Numbered from the stretch's first letter, positions 35,483 through 53,601 are shown. The stretch is DNA of 64,000 nt from Ridgeia piscesae (GCA_025642075.2 JAODUO010000432.1:36001-100000); one strand, 5' to 3'. The notes: generated from the sequence alone by a model not told the origin. Program-made: numbers and translations.

Positions 35483-35634
35483 CTAAGCTATAACTATAGC
35501 CGAAAGTGTGATCTTCAACCCACTTCTAAGACCAAGTCTTTTCTATCTGGGAAAGTGTTCAAGTTTTGAGTTGACGTTTCTTGCCCTGCCCCTTGCGACG
35601 TTTGTCATGTGCTGGCCTGGACGACGCCGTTTAC

Positions 35635-35859
35635 CTGCTGTAGACGTAGTCTTTCACTTCATTTTTCAGTACCGAATTAACAACTGACGAACTATCACTA
35701 TCAATACACTGCTGCCACAAGGTGTGTATTCTCCCTTCCTGCAGAAGTATGTTCCGCAGATCGTTTATATTTCGCCAAATCTCTGTGTTCTCACCAAAGT
35801 AGATGTCGTCTGCTACCCGGAAAGCACGACGTGTAGGTGTGTGTATGTGTCGCCCTCTA
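35635..35859 (-). CDS. Internal exon of an unrecognised minus-strand gene
   Basis: Acceptor caattgcag, donor gtaaac, 225 bases. Encodes RGRHIHTPTRRAFRVADDIY, FGENTEIWRNINDLRNILLQ, EGRIHTLWQQCIDSDSSSVV and NSVLKNEVKDYVYS. Amphipathic, likely helical, no known domain identified. Enters and leaves with two bases, and joins in frame to 35371-35482. Confidence 0.5.
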
Positions 35860-35906
35860 CTGCAATTGTGCCTGTTATTTTGCGAGGCGTCGTGAGATGA
35901 CGGAAA

Positions 35907-35989
35907 TTAAATGTAATCATCGTTGGCTAAACGATGTGCTCTTTTTGTCGAATCCGGACCCAGTTCAATTTCGCCGTTATAAATAGGCC
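35907..35989 (-). CDS. Coding-like segment, possible alternative terminal exon
   Basis: Acceptor aaaattgcag, then PIYNGEIELGPDSTKRAHRL ANDDYI and TAA. KRAHRLANDDYI loosely echoes RRAFRVADDIYF in the next exon. It could be an alternative last exon of the same gene. A different frame just upstream (35990-36080) also looks coding-like, so the reading is unsettled. Confidence 0.28.
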
Positions 35990-37212
35990 CTGCAATTTTA
36001 CTAAACATTTAAACGTCGGTTTGTTAACTCTATCATTCAACACCATCATAGGCATTGACAGCTTCATTCCTTCAACCCTGAAAAGCATCAAAATAAATAT
36101 TTAGTATCTGCACGGCTCATTTTTAACAGAGCTCCTTATTTATTCATCCATAACTCTATTAAAATAATAAATGCCAAATGCGTGCAAATAAATAGTTTGA
36201 AAGTTGCCTTTGATGAAGTGCTACAGACAAAAAACCTCGTAAAACTAAGACACCTGTGAACTTAATATCCGTGCGTCCTATTTGAATTGTGTTGAGCGAT
36301 TTTGGCGTTACGGTCGGGTCAGAACGTGCATCATAGATATAAACATAGATTCAAGATGATGCATGTAGTTTAGAGTACACAGTTACTTTTTCAAGTCACC
36401 ACGAAATATAGACAGCAAGTGTGTGTATGAGTTATACTAACATTTGTAGTTATTGTTGGTCAATCACATTGATTGATTATTGTACAGTTTCATATGATAT
36501 TAAACATCGTAATATTATATGTCCATCCTTATGCCTATTTCATCAATGTATTATAGTGTATTAATGCATGAACCAGTAAATTGTGTGTACGTTTATAAGT
36601 TCACGCTCATATGGAAGCCACAACCCATCTGCTATATATGCACTTATATAGCCAGGATTTCTGATAGGATCCACTAAAATTGTGTTTTGGTCGCCAGTGG
36701 TGCCAATTCAACACTACCAATTTGGGCGTGTATCAAGACACTGTTATAGGTGAAGATGTCAGTTAACATATTATTTTCACACATCAAGTTAACCTACACT
36801 CGATGGCACCCCCTGAAGACTTCAGCCGAAGATAGTGTCACTAAAATCTAAACTCTAATAAAACACATGCCGTTCATTGGTTGTGTGTTGCAAGTGATGT
36901 GTACGGTGACGTAACATGTCATCGGCATGACAATAAATATTTGCAGACAACAAGAGCAGGTAAAAGGAAATATTTGTTTATTGTTCACTGTACATGTTGC
37001 AGCCGTGAATAATTATAATGACAAAGTGACAGTACATCAATTTTTGTGTAGATTCACATAACAGGTCGACAGTAAGGAGTAAGAAAAAAATCTGAAAAAA
37101 CATAATCCCTTACTGTTTTGGGAAATATTGATTTGCTACAGTATGAAGCGTAACTACACTGTGCAGATCTATCATGAAAAAGGTTATTGTGTGCACATAG
37201 AATGAGATGAAA

Positions 37213-37340
37213 TCACTCTGTTTTAGCAATGTGTTCTGGAATGAAACCATTAATAATAATTTTTGAATAGCAGTAACTTCCGGATTCAACAAAAGTGTCA
37301 AAATCATGTCTTTCTGGATGTGTTTTAGGAACATTAAATT
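37213..37340 (-). CDS. Coding-like segment, possible exon
   Basis: Acceptor tttgtaaacag, then FNVPKTHPERHDFDTFVESG SYCYSKIIINGFIPEHIAKTE and TGA. Amino-acid use looks real but no partner exon was placed and the product is unknown. Confidence 0.25.
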
Positions 37341-37490
37341 CTGTTTACAAATTATATGCTCGGGTATTTCTGTGAGCCCCGACTTCGTGGACCCTAGGAA
37401 CGTTCCTACAGTCCCTGGTAGTTAATCTGTAACTGTATATATCTATATGTGTATTAGGAACTATACACATGCAACATTTAATTAATTCTT

Positions 37491-37790
37491 ATGGATGCAA
37501 TGGACAAACTGTTTACGGTAAGTAATCCACGATAAAGTAATTATTGTATGGGGTGGACGTGTCGTTTAGACATGATCTTAACGTAAGCAGAATTTTTTTG
37601 CGCGATCGCTCTTTAAAAGACGGTAACATATCGCACGTGACAGCTCGCGCGGAAATGACGTCAACATTGGTTTCCAGTATCCACCGCGAACGATCGAGGA
37701 GGCTATGGGCGCAGTATTCGGGAAGTAACGTACTGGTGTTCGATCATAACATGAGAACGAGCCTGCATTCAGTTGACAGGTAGGTCTGTT
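37491..37790 (+). promoter_or_regulatory. CpG-rich promoter-like block with possible short first exon
   Basis: Holds ATGGATGCAATGGACAAACT followed by a strong donor (acg/gtaagt at 37518), an E-box CACGTG at 37634-37639, a full CRE TGACGTCA at 37656-37663 and many CpGs in an AT-rich neighbourhood. Direction of transcription and target gene are not determined. Confidence 0.35.
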
Positions 37791-37849
37791 GAAATTATAG
37801 CAATACTTAAAGCGTGCTCAACTGCGAAAATGTACGCCGTACAACCTTT

Positions 37850-39505
37850 CAAGTTGTTTGCTGTTGCGACAATATGCACGGCGACGCTGAATAGTTCCGA
37901 GAGCGGACAAATCTAAGCACATAGCTTCGCGAACAAAGATTCATGAATGAGGAAGTCCACGTCTGGTGCAGACTCGCTGATGCCTGATAGCTGATGAAAC
38001 ATATCCGAGATAGACACATCTTTCCACAGCGGCTGCACGTCACGGTCTGTTCAGCGGTGGTGTCAGAAGGGTCCCGGTTTTCCGCCTTCTCCTTTTGTCC
38101 TCCATGGTGGCCCTTCGTCTGGTTTTAAAGGAAGAGGTGCGTCGCCAGTTCATGCGATTTGTTGATTGTGTTGTCCACTGACCATGCAAGTGGCGATGGA
38201 CATTTTCAAAGTGTCTTTGTATCTTTTCCGAGGTGTCCCTCTGTCACGATGGCCATATATCGTGATCTTTGATAGGCGATGGTTTTCTATCCCGGAGACA
38301 CGTCCTGTCCAGCGATGCTGTGTTTTGACGGGCATGGCTTCAATGCTGGTAAACGTAGCCACTTGAAGGACCTCGGTGTTGGTGACGAAATCACTCTAAT
38401 GGATGTTTAGGATGGTACGTAGGCAGCGCTGATGGTAATGCTCGATGAGACGGAGGTGGCGACGATAGATGCCCAGGACTCAGCACCATGCAGGAGAGTG
38501 GTCAGCACAGCAGCTTTGTAGACATTGGTCTTCTTGTTGTTCCAGACACATTTGTATATCTACCAAAGGCGCTGTTTACCTTGGCCAGTCTATTTTGGCA
38601 ATCAGATGTGATAACGCATCCTAAGTCGCTGAACTGGTGGACTGCTTTCAGTTCTGACTGTTCGATGGTTATGTCTGGTAGGTGGTAATTGTGGCGCGAG
38701 CTGATGGTGGATACTTTAGTCTTCTTCAGATCTACTTCAAGTCCGAAGAGCTGAGCGGCTCCTGCGAAGCAAGATGTTACTCGCTACATGGTCGAGTCGT
38801 CATGGGCAACAGGGACAGCATCGTCAGCGAACAGGAGCTCCATGGTCAGTTTCTCGTTGGTCTCTGTGTGGGCTTACGTTGAACAGGCTGCCATCTATAC
38901 GAAAACGAATGTAAACACCATCCTCGTCATCAAGGTCTTCTGTGACATGTTGTAGCATCATACTAAAGAATAGCGTGAATATCGTTGGAGCAAGAAGGCA
39001 GCCCTGTTTCACGCGATTTGTGATTTTGAGGGGCCTATAAACTTTGGTTGATAGCCTAGGTCTCCAAGAATGTTTAAAGTCCTTTTCTGCTCACGGTGTC
39101 AAAGGCTTTTGTTAGGTCTACAAAGGTGATGAACACTCCTTTGTTTTGCGCCCGGCACTTCTCTTGAATCAGTCTCAGCGCAAACACCATGCCACTGGCT
39201 CCCCGGTTGGTCCTAAACATACATTGGCTACATTGTTCTGCTGCAATAGTATATACAAGCCTGTTCACTAATACTCTAGCTAATATTTTGCGGGCGATGG
39301 CGAGACGGGATATCCCGCGGTAGTTGGCGCAGTCAGACTTTTCCCCTTTGTTCTTGTGCAGGGAGATGATGACCGCGTCACGGAGATCTTGTGGGAGTTT
39401 TCTCTGCTCCCAGCAGCAGACGAAGAATTCGTGGAATTTGATATTGAGTGTTGGTCCACCATTTTTCCAAACTTCTGGTTGGATGCCATAAATTCACCCA
39501 ACTGT
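37850..39505 (-). mobile_element. Degenerate non-LTR retrotransposon (LINE), reverse transcriptase region
   Basis: Reading the minus strand downward: FHEFFVCCWEQRKLPQDLRD and AVIISLHKNKGEKSDCANYR GISRLAIARKILARVL; CMFRTNRGASGMVFALRLIQ; FITFVDLTKAFDTVSRKGL; KQGCLLAPTIFTLFFSMMLQ; the catalytic LFADDA at 38817-38834; ELKAVHQFSDLGCVITSD; a RKRYKDTLK block near 38200; and a CSRCGKMCLSRI zinc-knuckle near 38030. These are RT motifs in the correct order. Several stops and frame changes (for example after DTVSRKGL and after DDSTM) mean it is not functional. 5' end with endonuclease not seen. Confidence 0.85.
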
Positions 39506-39609
39506 TGTTGTTGGTTTCATCACTCAGTAATATCACAAAGATAAATAAATAGCAACTAATGTAAAATTACTTACTAATTCAGCGTTTTTAAATTTGCATT
39601 TCGATAATA

Positions 39610-39690
39610 TGACGTCACGGTCACGAAAGGCTGCATCGCATCACGAACCGCGATTTATTCTCATTATATGACTTCCGGTTGCCATTTTAC
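39610..39690. promoter_or_regulatory. Promoter-like motif cluster
   Basis: CRE TGACGTCA at 39610-39617, ETS-type ACTTCCGG at 39671-39678 and GCCATTTT (inverted YY1-type AAAATGGC) at 39681-39688. This combination is typical of housekeeping promoters. It lies just upstream of the 78-bp array. No transcript evidence. Confidence 0.35.
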
Positions 39691-39818
39691 TTCTAGCGTG
39701 CATTTTGTTCTCATTACTATTTCTAATATAATAAAACAATAATAATACAGACGCCCTCTCCATTTCCCATCATGATGCATATAATAATGTTCGTCCGTCA
39801 TGAAATTCCGTCTCGGAA

Positions 39819-39960
39819 ATGAGTCCGGGAAAGGTTGGTCAAGCCAGTTCGTGTCTTGAAGTTCCGGACGCAGTATTGGTACGGATACGCAGGTACAAGA
39901 AGCGCTGTTTTTACACTTCTCAAAGACGTCACTAATTTAACTGATCTCAAACACGATGGA
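39819..39960 (+). CDS. Possible 5' end of an acidic-repeat gene
   Basis: An open frame runs from TTG/GTC at 39835 as VKPVRVLKFRTQYWYGYAGT, RSAVFTLLKDVTNLTDLKHD, then GAEEDAEGDIEQEEDPE into the array in the acidic frame. A separate ATG at 39819 gives MSPGKVGQASSCLEVPDAVL VRIR to a donor-like cgcag/gtacaa. Promoter-like motifs lie upstream. At the far end the acidic frame closes as EEDASLTKFTFQL then stop at 44416. Speculative. Confidence 0.2.
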
Positions 39961-42900
39961 GCAGAAGAGGATGCAGAAGGGGACATAGAACAAGAAGAGG
40001 ACCCAGAAAGGACGCAGAAGCGGACGCAGAAGATGGAGCAGAAGAGGACGCAGAAGGGGACATAGAACGAAGAGGACCCAGAAGAGGACGCAGAAGCGGA
40101 CGCAGAAGATGGAGCAGAAGAGGACGCAAAGGGGACAGAACAAGAAGAGGACCCAGAAGAGGACGCTGAAGCGGACGCATAAGATGGAGCAGAAGTGGAC
40201 GCTGAAGGGGACACAGAACAAGAAGAGGACCCAGAAGAGGACGCAGAAGCGGACGCAGAAGACGGCTCAGCAGAAGGCCGCAAAAGGGGACACAGAACAA
40301 GAAGAGGACCCAGAAGAGGACGCAGAAGCGGACGCAGAAGATGGATCAGAAGAGGACGCAAAAGGGGACATAGAACCAGAAGAGGACCCAGAAGAGGACT
40401 CAGAAGCGGACGCAGAAGATGGAACACAAGAGGACGTAGAAGGGGACACAGAACAAAAAGAGGACCAGAAGAGGACGCAGAAGCGGACGCAGAAGATGGA
40501 TCAGAAGAGGACGCAGAAGGGGACATAGAACTAGAAGAGGACCAGAAGAGGACGCAGAAGCGGACGCAGAAGATGGAGCAGAAGAGGACGCAGAAGGGGA
40601 CATAGAACAAGAAGAGGACCCAGAAGAGGACGCAGAAGCGGACGCAGAAGATGGAGCAGAAGAGGACGCAGAAGGGGACATAGAACAAGAAGATGACCCA
40701 GAAGAGGACACAGAAGCGGACGCAGAAGATGGAGCAGAAGAGGACGCAGAAGGGGACATAGAACAAGAAGAGGACCCAGAAGAGGACACAGAAGAGGACC
40801 CAGAAGAGGACGCAGAAGCGGACGCAGAAGATGGAGCACAAGAGGACGCAGAAGGGGACACAGAACAAGAAGAGGACCAGAAGAGGACGCAGAAGCGGAC
40901 GCAGACGATGGAGCAGAAGAGGACACAGAAGGGGACATAGAACCAGAAGAGGACGCAGAAGCGGACGCAGAATATGGAGCACAAGAGGACGCAGAAAGGG
41001 ACATAGAACAAGAAGAGGACCCAGAAGAGGACGCATAAGATGGAACATAAGAGGACGCAGAAGGGGACACAGAACAAGAAGAGGACCCAGAAGAGGACGC
41101 AGAAGCGGACGCAGAAGATGGAGCAGAAGAGGACGCAGAAGGGGACACAGAACAAGAAGAGGATCCAGAAGAGGACGCAGAAGCGGACGCAGAAGATGGA
41201 GCAGAAGAGGACGCAGAAGGGGACACAGAACAAGAAGAGGATGAAGAGACGCAGAAGCGGACGCAGAAGATGGAGCAAAGAGGACGCAGAAGGGGACATA
41301 GAACAGAAGAGACCAGAAGAGGACGCAGAAGCGGACGCAGAAGATGGAGCAGAAGAGGACGCAGAAGGGGACATAGAACAAGAAGAGGACCCAGAAGAGG
41401 ACGCAGAAGCGGACGCCGAAGATAGAGCAGAAGAGGACGCAGAAGGGGACATAGAATAAGAAGAGGACCCAGAAGAGGACACAGAAGCGGACGCAGAAGA
41501 TGTAGCAGAAGGGGACGCAGAAGGGGACATAGAACAAGAAGAGGACCCAGAAGAGGACGCAGAAGATGGATCAGAAGAGGACGCAGAAGGGGACATAGAA
41601 CTAGAAGAGGACCCAGAAGAGGACGCAGAAGCGGACGCAGAAGATGGAGCAGGAGGACGCAGAAGGGGACATAGAATGAAGAGGCCCCAGAAAAAGGACG
41701 CAGAAGCGGACGCAAAAAGATGGAGCAGAAGAGGACGCAGAAGGGGACATAGAACAAGAAGATGACACAGAAGAGGACACAGAAGCGGACGCAGAAGCGG
41801 ACGCAGAAGGGGACATAGAACAAGAAGAGGACCCAGAAGAGGACGCAGAAGCGGACGCAGAAGATGGAGCAGAAGAGGACGCAGAAGGGGACATAGAACT
41901 AGAAGAGGACGCAGAAGCGGACACAGTAGATGGAGCAGGAGAGGACGCAGAAGGGGACATAGAACAAGAAGAGGACCCAGAAGAGGACGCAGAAGCGGAC
42001 GCAGAAGATGGAGCAGAAGGGGACAGAGAACAAGAAGAGGACGCACAAGCGGACGCAGAAGATGGAGCAGAAGAGGACGCAGAAGGGGACACAGGACAAG
42101 AAGAGGACCCAGAAGAGAACGCAGAAGCGGACGCGAAGATGGAGCAGAAGAGGACGCAGAAGGGGACATAGAACAAGAAGAGGACCCAGAAGAGGACGCA
42201 GAAGCGGACGCAGAAGATGGAGCAGAAGGGGACAGAGAACAAGAAGAGGACGCAGAAGCGGACGCAGAAGATGGAGCAGAAGACGACGCAGAAGGGGACA
42301 CAGGACAAGAAGAGGACCCAGAAGAGGACGCAGAAGCGGACGCAGAAGATGGAGCAGAAGAGGACGCAGAAGGGGACACAGAACATGAAGAGGACCCAGA
42401 AGAGGACACAGAAGCGGACGCAGAAGATGGAGCAGAAGTGGACGCAGAAGGGGACACAGAACAAGAAGAGGACCCAGAAGAGGACGCAGAACAAGAAGAG
42501 GACCCAGAAGAGGATGCAGAAGCGGACGCAGAAGATGGAGCAGAAGAGGACGCAGAAGGGGACACAGAACAAGAAGAGGATCCAGAAGAGGACGCAGAAG
42601 CGGACGCAGAAGATGTAGCAGAAGAGGTCGCAGAAGGGGACACAGAACAAGAAGAGGATCCAGAAGAGGACGCAGAAGCGGACGCAGAAGATGGAGCAAA
42701 AGAGGACGCAGAAGGGGACATAAAACAAGAAGAGACCCAGAATGGGACGCAGAAGCGGACGCAGAAGATGGAGCAGAAGAGGACGCAGAAGGGGACATAG
42801 AACAAGAAGAGGACCCAGAAGAGGACGCAGAAGCGGACGCCGAAGATGGAGCAGAAGAGGACGCAGAAGGGGACATAGAATAAGAAGAGGACCCAGAAGA

Positions 42901-44390
42901 GGACACAGAAGCGGACGCAGAAGATGGAGCAGAAGGGACGCAGAAGGGGACATAGAACAAGAAGAGGACCCAGAAGAGGACGCAGAAGCGGACGCAGAAG
43001 ATGGATCAGAAGAGGCCGCAGAAGGGGACATAGAACTAGAAGAGGACCCAGAAGAGGACGCAGAAGATGGAGCAGAAGAGGACGCAGAAGGGGACATAGA
43101 ACAAGAAGAGGACCCAGAAGAGGACGCAGAAGCGGACGCAGAAGATGGAGCAGAAGAAGCAAAAGGGACAAGAACAAGAAGAGGACCCAGAAGAGGACCA
43201 GAAGCGGAGCAGAAGAGGACGCAGAAGGGGACATAGAACAAGAAGAGGACCCAGAAGAGGACGCAGAAGCGGACGCAGAAGATGGAGCAGAAGAGGACGC
43301 AGAAGGGGACATAGAACTAGAAGAGGACGCAGAAGCGGACACGGTAGATGGAGCAGGAGAGGACGCAGAAGGGGACATAGAACAAGAAGTGGACCCAGAA
43401 GAGGACGCAGAAGCGGATGCAGAAGATGGAGCAGAAGGGGACAGAGAACAAGAAGAAGTCGCAGAAGCGGACGCAGAAGATGGAGCAGGAGAGGACGCAG
43501 AAGGGGACATAGAACAAGAAGAGGACCCAGAAGAGGACGCAGAAGCGGACGCAGAAGATGGAGCAGAAGAGGACGCAGAAGGGGACATAGAACTAGAAGA
43601 GGACGCAGAAGCGGACACAGTAGATGGAGCAGGAGAGGACGCAGAAGGGGACATAGAACAAGAAGAGGACCCAGAAGAGGACGCAGAAGCGGACGCAGAA
43701 GATGGAGCAGAAGGGGACAGAGAAAGAAAAAGGACGCAGAAGCGGACGCAGAAGATGGAGCAGAAGAGGACAAAGAAGGGGACACAGGACAAGAAGAGGA
43801 CCCAGAAGAGGACGCAGAAGCGGACGCAGAAGCGGACGCAGAAGATGGAGCAGAAGAGGACGCAGAAGGGGACACAGAACATGAAGAGGACCCAGAAGAG
43901 GACACAGAAGCGGACGCAGAAGATGGAGCAGAAGTGGACGCAGAAGGGGACATAGAACAAGAAGAGGACCCAGAAGAGGACGCAGAACAAGAAGAGGACC
44001 CAGAAGAGGACGCAGAACAAGAAGAGGACCCAGAAGAGGACGCAGAAGCGGACGCAGACGCACAAGGGTACACAGAACAAGAAGAGGACACAGAAGAGGA
44101 CGCAGAAGCGGACGCAGAAGATGGAGCAGAAGTGGACGCAGAAGGGGACATAGAACAAGAAGAGGACCCAAAAGAGGACGCAGAAGCGGACGCAGAAGAT
44201 GGAGCAGAAGTGGACGCAGAAGGGGACATAGAACAAGAAGAGGACCCAGAAGAGGAAGCAGAAGCGGACGCAGAAGATGGAGCAGAAGAGGACGCAGAAG
44301 GGGACATAGAACACGAAGAGGACTCAGAAGAGGACGCAGAAGCGGACGCAGTAGCGGACGCAGAAGATGGAGCAGAAGAGGACGCATCGC
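39955..44390. repeat. 4.4-kb array of a 78-bp satellite, open in most frames
   Basis: About 55 units with the consensus words gaagaggacgcagaagcgga, cgcagaagatggagcagaag, aggacgcagaaggggacata and gaacaagaagaggaccca; 78 bp = 26 codons. Units have 6/9/15-bp sub-repeats and many partial units. In one + frame it reads EEDAEADAEDGAEEDAEGDI EQEEDP, a highly acidic repeat. The other + frames give Arg-rich and Lys/Gln-rich reads. All three minus frames are stop-free for long spans, giving spurious Ser-rich, Leu/Pro-rich and Phe/Cys-rich frames of up to 1304 codons. The acidic frame is broken by small indels (for example near 41250-41310, 43160-43200 and 43725). Possibly once coding, now best treated as a satellite. 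Confidence 0.9.
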
Positions 44391-44416
44391 TAACAAAGTT
44401 CACTTTTCAACTTTAA

Positions 44417-45734
44417 ACGCGTTCTTGCACACAGGTCCACATATATAACATAAATACCATTTTAACGTAGTGCGACATTCTACTTCAGAAACCCGTTATT
44501 TCTTCCTATGCTTCTCGTTAAGACAAATCCGGCAGGTTACATACAGTTTATATGCCAATTTGCTATCTTACCTAAGCCAATAATACTGGTTAATTTCGTA
44601 GTTGTTTTATTCCGTCATGGTGTGATCTTGGTACGCAAGATAACTTCAACGGGACCCCTGGATCCATAGGGCACGTGTACCAGTTGCCGTTGTGACAGGG
44701 GAAGAACAGTAGTTATCCGTGACCAGTTTGCTTGCTGTAAATAGATAGGAAAGCGACATTATCACCAGTTTATCACAAACGGAGGCGACAACATTGTTGA
44801 AATCTGAGTTTCGGTTCTCGAATTGTTGCTATCATTGATTTCGATAATTGTAAATAATCTGCTCAATTACGAAGTCTGCTCAAATACGAAATCTGCTCAA
44901 ATAAGCACTCACTAACATGTTTTATTATAATTACGCACCCTGGTGCTAATGTAATTAGCCATAAGTACTCCTGGCGCGCGAGGATAAAAATTACCACAAG
45001 CTACGTTAGAGTTAATAGCTATGACTACGTTGGCCTCAATTAGATAGGCGCCGTGAGGTGGCAGCACTTTCAACCACTCGCAACGGCGAATTTGCGAGGC
45101 CGAGCAAGACTCCAAGAGTCGGTTAAGCGACATTAAACCAACATGTACATTAGTTGATCTGATGTCATGATGATGCTCATTATGACGTAAACGTCTTGGT
45201 ATAAACAGCGCTTGTATCGCATATGCTATCTTGTGCTATGGCCAAAAGTGCCGAACGATTGTGGGCGATATTAAGGGAATGTATAGACGTAACCGCGACA
45301 ACACCATAACTTGGCATAAGCACCTCAGTTTAGGCCTAATCATATAACTCCTATAGCAAGAGTCAGGCATTAAAACAAATCTGTCTTACTAAGAGTCTTA
45401 CGCAGTTAAATCTCTTACCTGTCCTGCCCTGGTCTAGCCAGATGTCGCTGTAAGTACTTTCATAAATAAATATGAGTAGGACCACTAGGGGGGTCTATTT
45501 ATTTGTTCGGCCTTATTTATTTATACGAATATTCAGTCAGTGTCATAACAGTTATTTCTTTGCCTATAATGTATTAATGTCAAGTAGATTATTGCGCCAA
45601 TTGAAAAAAACTATTGGGCAAATGCCCTGCATGCAGAAATTAATTAAATCTTAAAAATAGTGCGTAAAAATAAAATAAGTACTTTCTGATTCTCCAACTC
45701 AGTCGCGTGACAAATGTAGACAATGGGATAACAC
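44417..45734. other. Intergenic, CYB5RL upstream region
   Basis: No exon recognised. A minus-strand frame at 44912-45133 (MSLNRLLESCSASQIRRCEW) has moderate coding-like composition but no splice context. Confidence 0.4.
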
Positions 45735-45766
45735 AATGAACAACTTAGTCACTGAAGATAGTCGCA

Positions 45767-51303
<5,537 letters not shown>

Positions 51304-52377
51304 CGACTGTGTTTATTATCAAAATGTGTGTAATGTTGTGTGAAAATATATGTGTGTCCTCTGTATCGCGTTTGTGGTTGGGAAGTGCTGCGTTTTGACC
51401 GGAAACATTGTCACAAGTTAGGGTTAATTCTACCTTTATACGACATTACCCCTGGCAGTTATTTCACAAAATGCTCAGTCATTCTGGAATTCGTCCCACT
51501 TGCTCTCATTCCAAAATTCCAGGAACGGCTCAACTTCAAAGAGATATTTAACGAAATCAGGACCTATGTCCGGCTATTGACGACGGGCAGTGACAGGCTA
51601 TTAAAGTTAAGTGTTCGTGGTGAGGCTCTAAAACGTCTACATCTGATATGTCATACGATGATAGCAGTCTAACAGATAAAGCCATTTTTCCGTAGGTTAA
51701 AAGGCTTATTTACGATGTGTATTTGTCTGCACGCGGCTTACGAAAATTATTCAGATCCTTATTTTTTGCATTGACTCATACATTAACGACGCAAAACGCA
51801 TACATATAGCAGATTTAATCACATAAATCGGCTACAAAAATTATTCAGTGGTAATCACGGCAGACATAGTATCATGTGTTGATGACTTTAATGGGCGAGA
51901 GATAGACATGGCGCCAGCCGACGGTCAAAATTAGGTTAATATAGATAGGCCGTTGAAGAATGGCCGTTTTATTTCGTGTGAAAAGCATAGGTGTTATATA
52001 AAATGCATCAGTCGTTATGTATGTCTTATTTATCGTGTGACCGAGTTTGTTTGACATGGATTGTATGAGTAATGGTATGCGTCCGAACGACCTTTGATCG
52101 CTAAACACCGTTTTATGAAGGTTATAATTATCGTTGGAATTCTAGAGATTAATAGCATTTTTCTTGTGACCACCGTGGGTATGAAACTGGTTTACATATT
52201 CATGTTAATTGTCATATTGTGTAGTACTCGACACGGACATAGCGTACTAATTGAAACCGCACTCCACGGTCTAACCAGAAGAAAGATTAACTGATTAGTA
52301 TCAGTTAATTAATTAGGCCCAATAATACGGTGTCGTCTTTCAGTATATAGTATATGACGGATGATTACTCATCCGTA

Positions 52378-52383
52378 AATAAA
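52378..52383 (+). terminator. Candidate polyadenylation signal for CYB5RL
   Basis: AATAAA about 1.07 kb after the stop. Distance is long, so an earlier variant signal may be used. Confidence 0.25.
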
Positions 52384-52804
52384 CAAGTAGCTTGTTTGCT
52401 AGTGGGCGCTTTGTATCAGGTTAAAGCCGTCGCTTTGTGATTTAGGTAGCAGTGTGGACGTTTAGACAGTTCACGAAGTAAGACCACTGTAGTGGCTAAC
52501 GTCTTGTTGAGAACTGAACATTCAAATATTCTTTAAAAAATCACATAAATTGCCATTATTTCGTTGAGATGTTGAACAAAAGTCAAGCACTCATAACACG
52601 CCTGCATGTACAGTTCCCTCAAATAGTGTCCAATATGTCCATGTACCAGTGTGCGTGGCAGATCTAGAGTCGAACCTTCCATGGCTAATAGATCTCTTTA
52701 AAATGCACATTTGCCAAACCGACTGAAACACTTGCTATAATGTTATCGTATTGGAGTCGGTCCCGTCGTGTGAACTCCTCGAGTATTGTCAGTGTTCTAG
52801 ATAG

Positions 52805-52810
52805 TTTATT
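52805..52810 (-). terminator. Candidate polyadenylation signal for the 53060-57629 gene
   Basis: AATAAA on the minus strand, 250 bases after the TGA at 53060. Confidence 0.4.
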
Positions 52811-53059
52811 TGAAATATTGTCAGCAGCACTTTCAACTTCACTAAGTTGGTGATCTCGTTGAAAAGTTTGTGGTTGATACATATTATAAACACAACATGT
52901 AAATCGCGCATGCGGCATCGCATAAGTATTTGGACATTTGCTGAAACGATGGCGATGCTTTTGCGAGCCAGACCCAATCTCTGACAGTCCCGGGCTACCG
53001 GACTGACTGTAACTCCGAACACTGCCCGCAACCCCGTGGAGCTAGGTCCGCCAGCCACG

Positions 53060-53258
53060 TCACCTGACGGCGAGCCGCCCGGACAGCGCGTGCCGCGGCG
53101 GTCTCTCCCGTCTCGGCAGCAGTTCGCAGCAGTAATCCTCCACCGAGACGCCATGGAGACGCATGAAGCGATCGACGCCGTCGACGTTGAGTCTGTCCTC
53201 GCTGAGGTAGACGGCGATGCGGGAGTCTCGTATGCTCACGATCAGTACGCCCGGCACC
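53060..53258 (-). CDS. Unknown gene, terminal exon
   Basis: Acceptor cgttgcag. Completes Arg, then VPGVLIVSIRDSRIAVYLSE to SGRLAVR and TGA. GC-rich, well-formed alternating hydrophobic pattern. Confidence 0.6.
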
Positions 53259-53553
53259 CTGCAACGAAAAATCACGATAACAGCCGCGTGGTTGTCGAAC
53301 ACGGGAACGGGAACAACTGGGAAAGAACAGGGGCAGGGGCAGCTTGCACAGGGGCAGATGTGGTTTGAATCTAAAGTGGGGTGAGGTGTTTGGCGAGCAT
53401 TGGGGGTGCAAATTGAGGTTTCTGTTGAAGTTGAATTATTTAATCATTGCAAAAACATTCCAACATTGCTGTCCCCAGATCTTCCGATGTCAAGATTATT
53501 TTGTCCATGTTAACGACACACGTGATCTATGCAGCATTATATATATGTGTGTG

Positions 53554-53601
<48 letters not shown>

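Larger units (their letters stand above)
51304..53059. other. Intergenic between convergent genes (3' UTRs)
   Basis: No exon found. AATAAA at 52378-52383 (+) may serve CYB5RL; a minus-strand AATAAA at 52805-52810 may serve the gene ending at 53060. Confidence 0.45.

Noticed and set aside
39798..44416. Long open frames over the 78-bp array (579, 1304, 546, 455, 423 codons and others)
   Set aside because: They translate simple repeats in every frame (Phe/Cys-, Ser/Ala-, Leu/Pro- and Arg/Gly-rich). Absence of stops follows from the unit, not from coding selection.
52655..52690. tRNA B-box-like 'ggttcgactc' on the minus strand
   Set aside because: No matching A-box, anticodon stem or acceptor pairing upstream.
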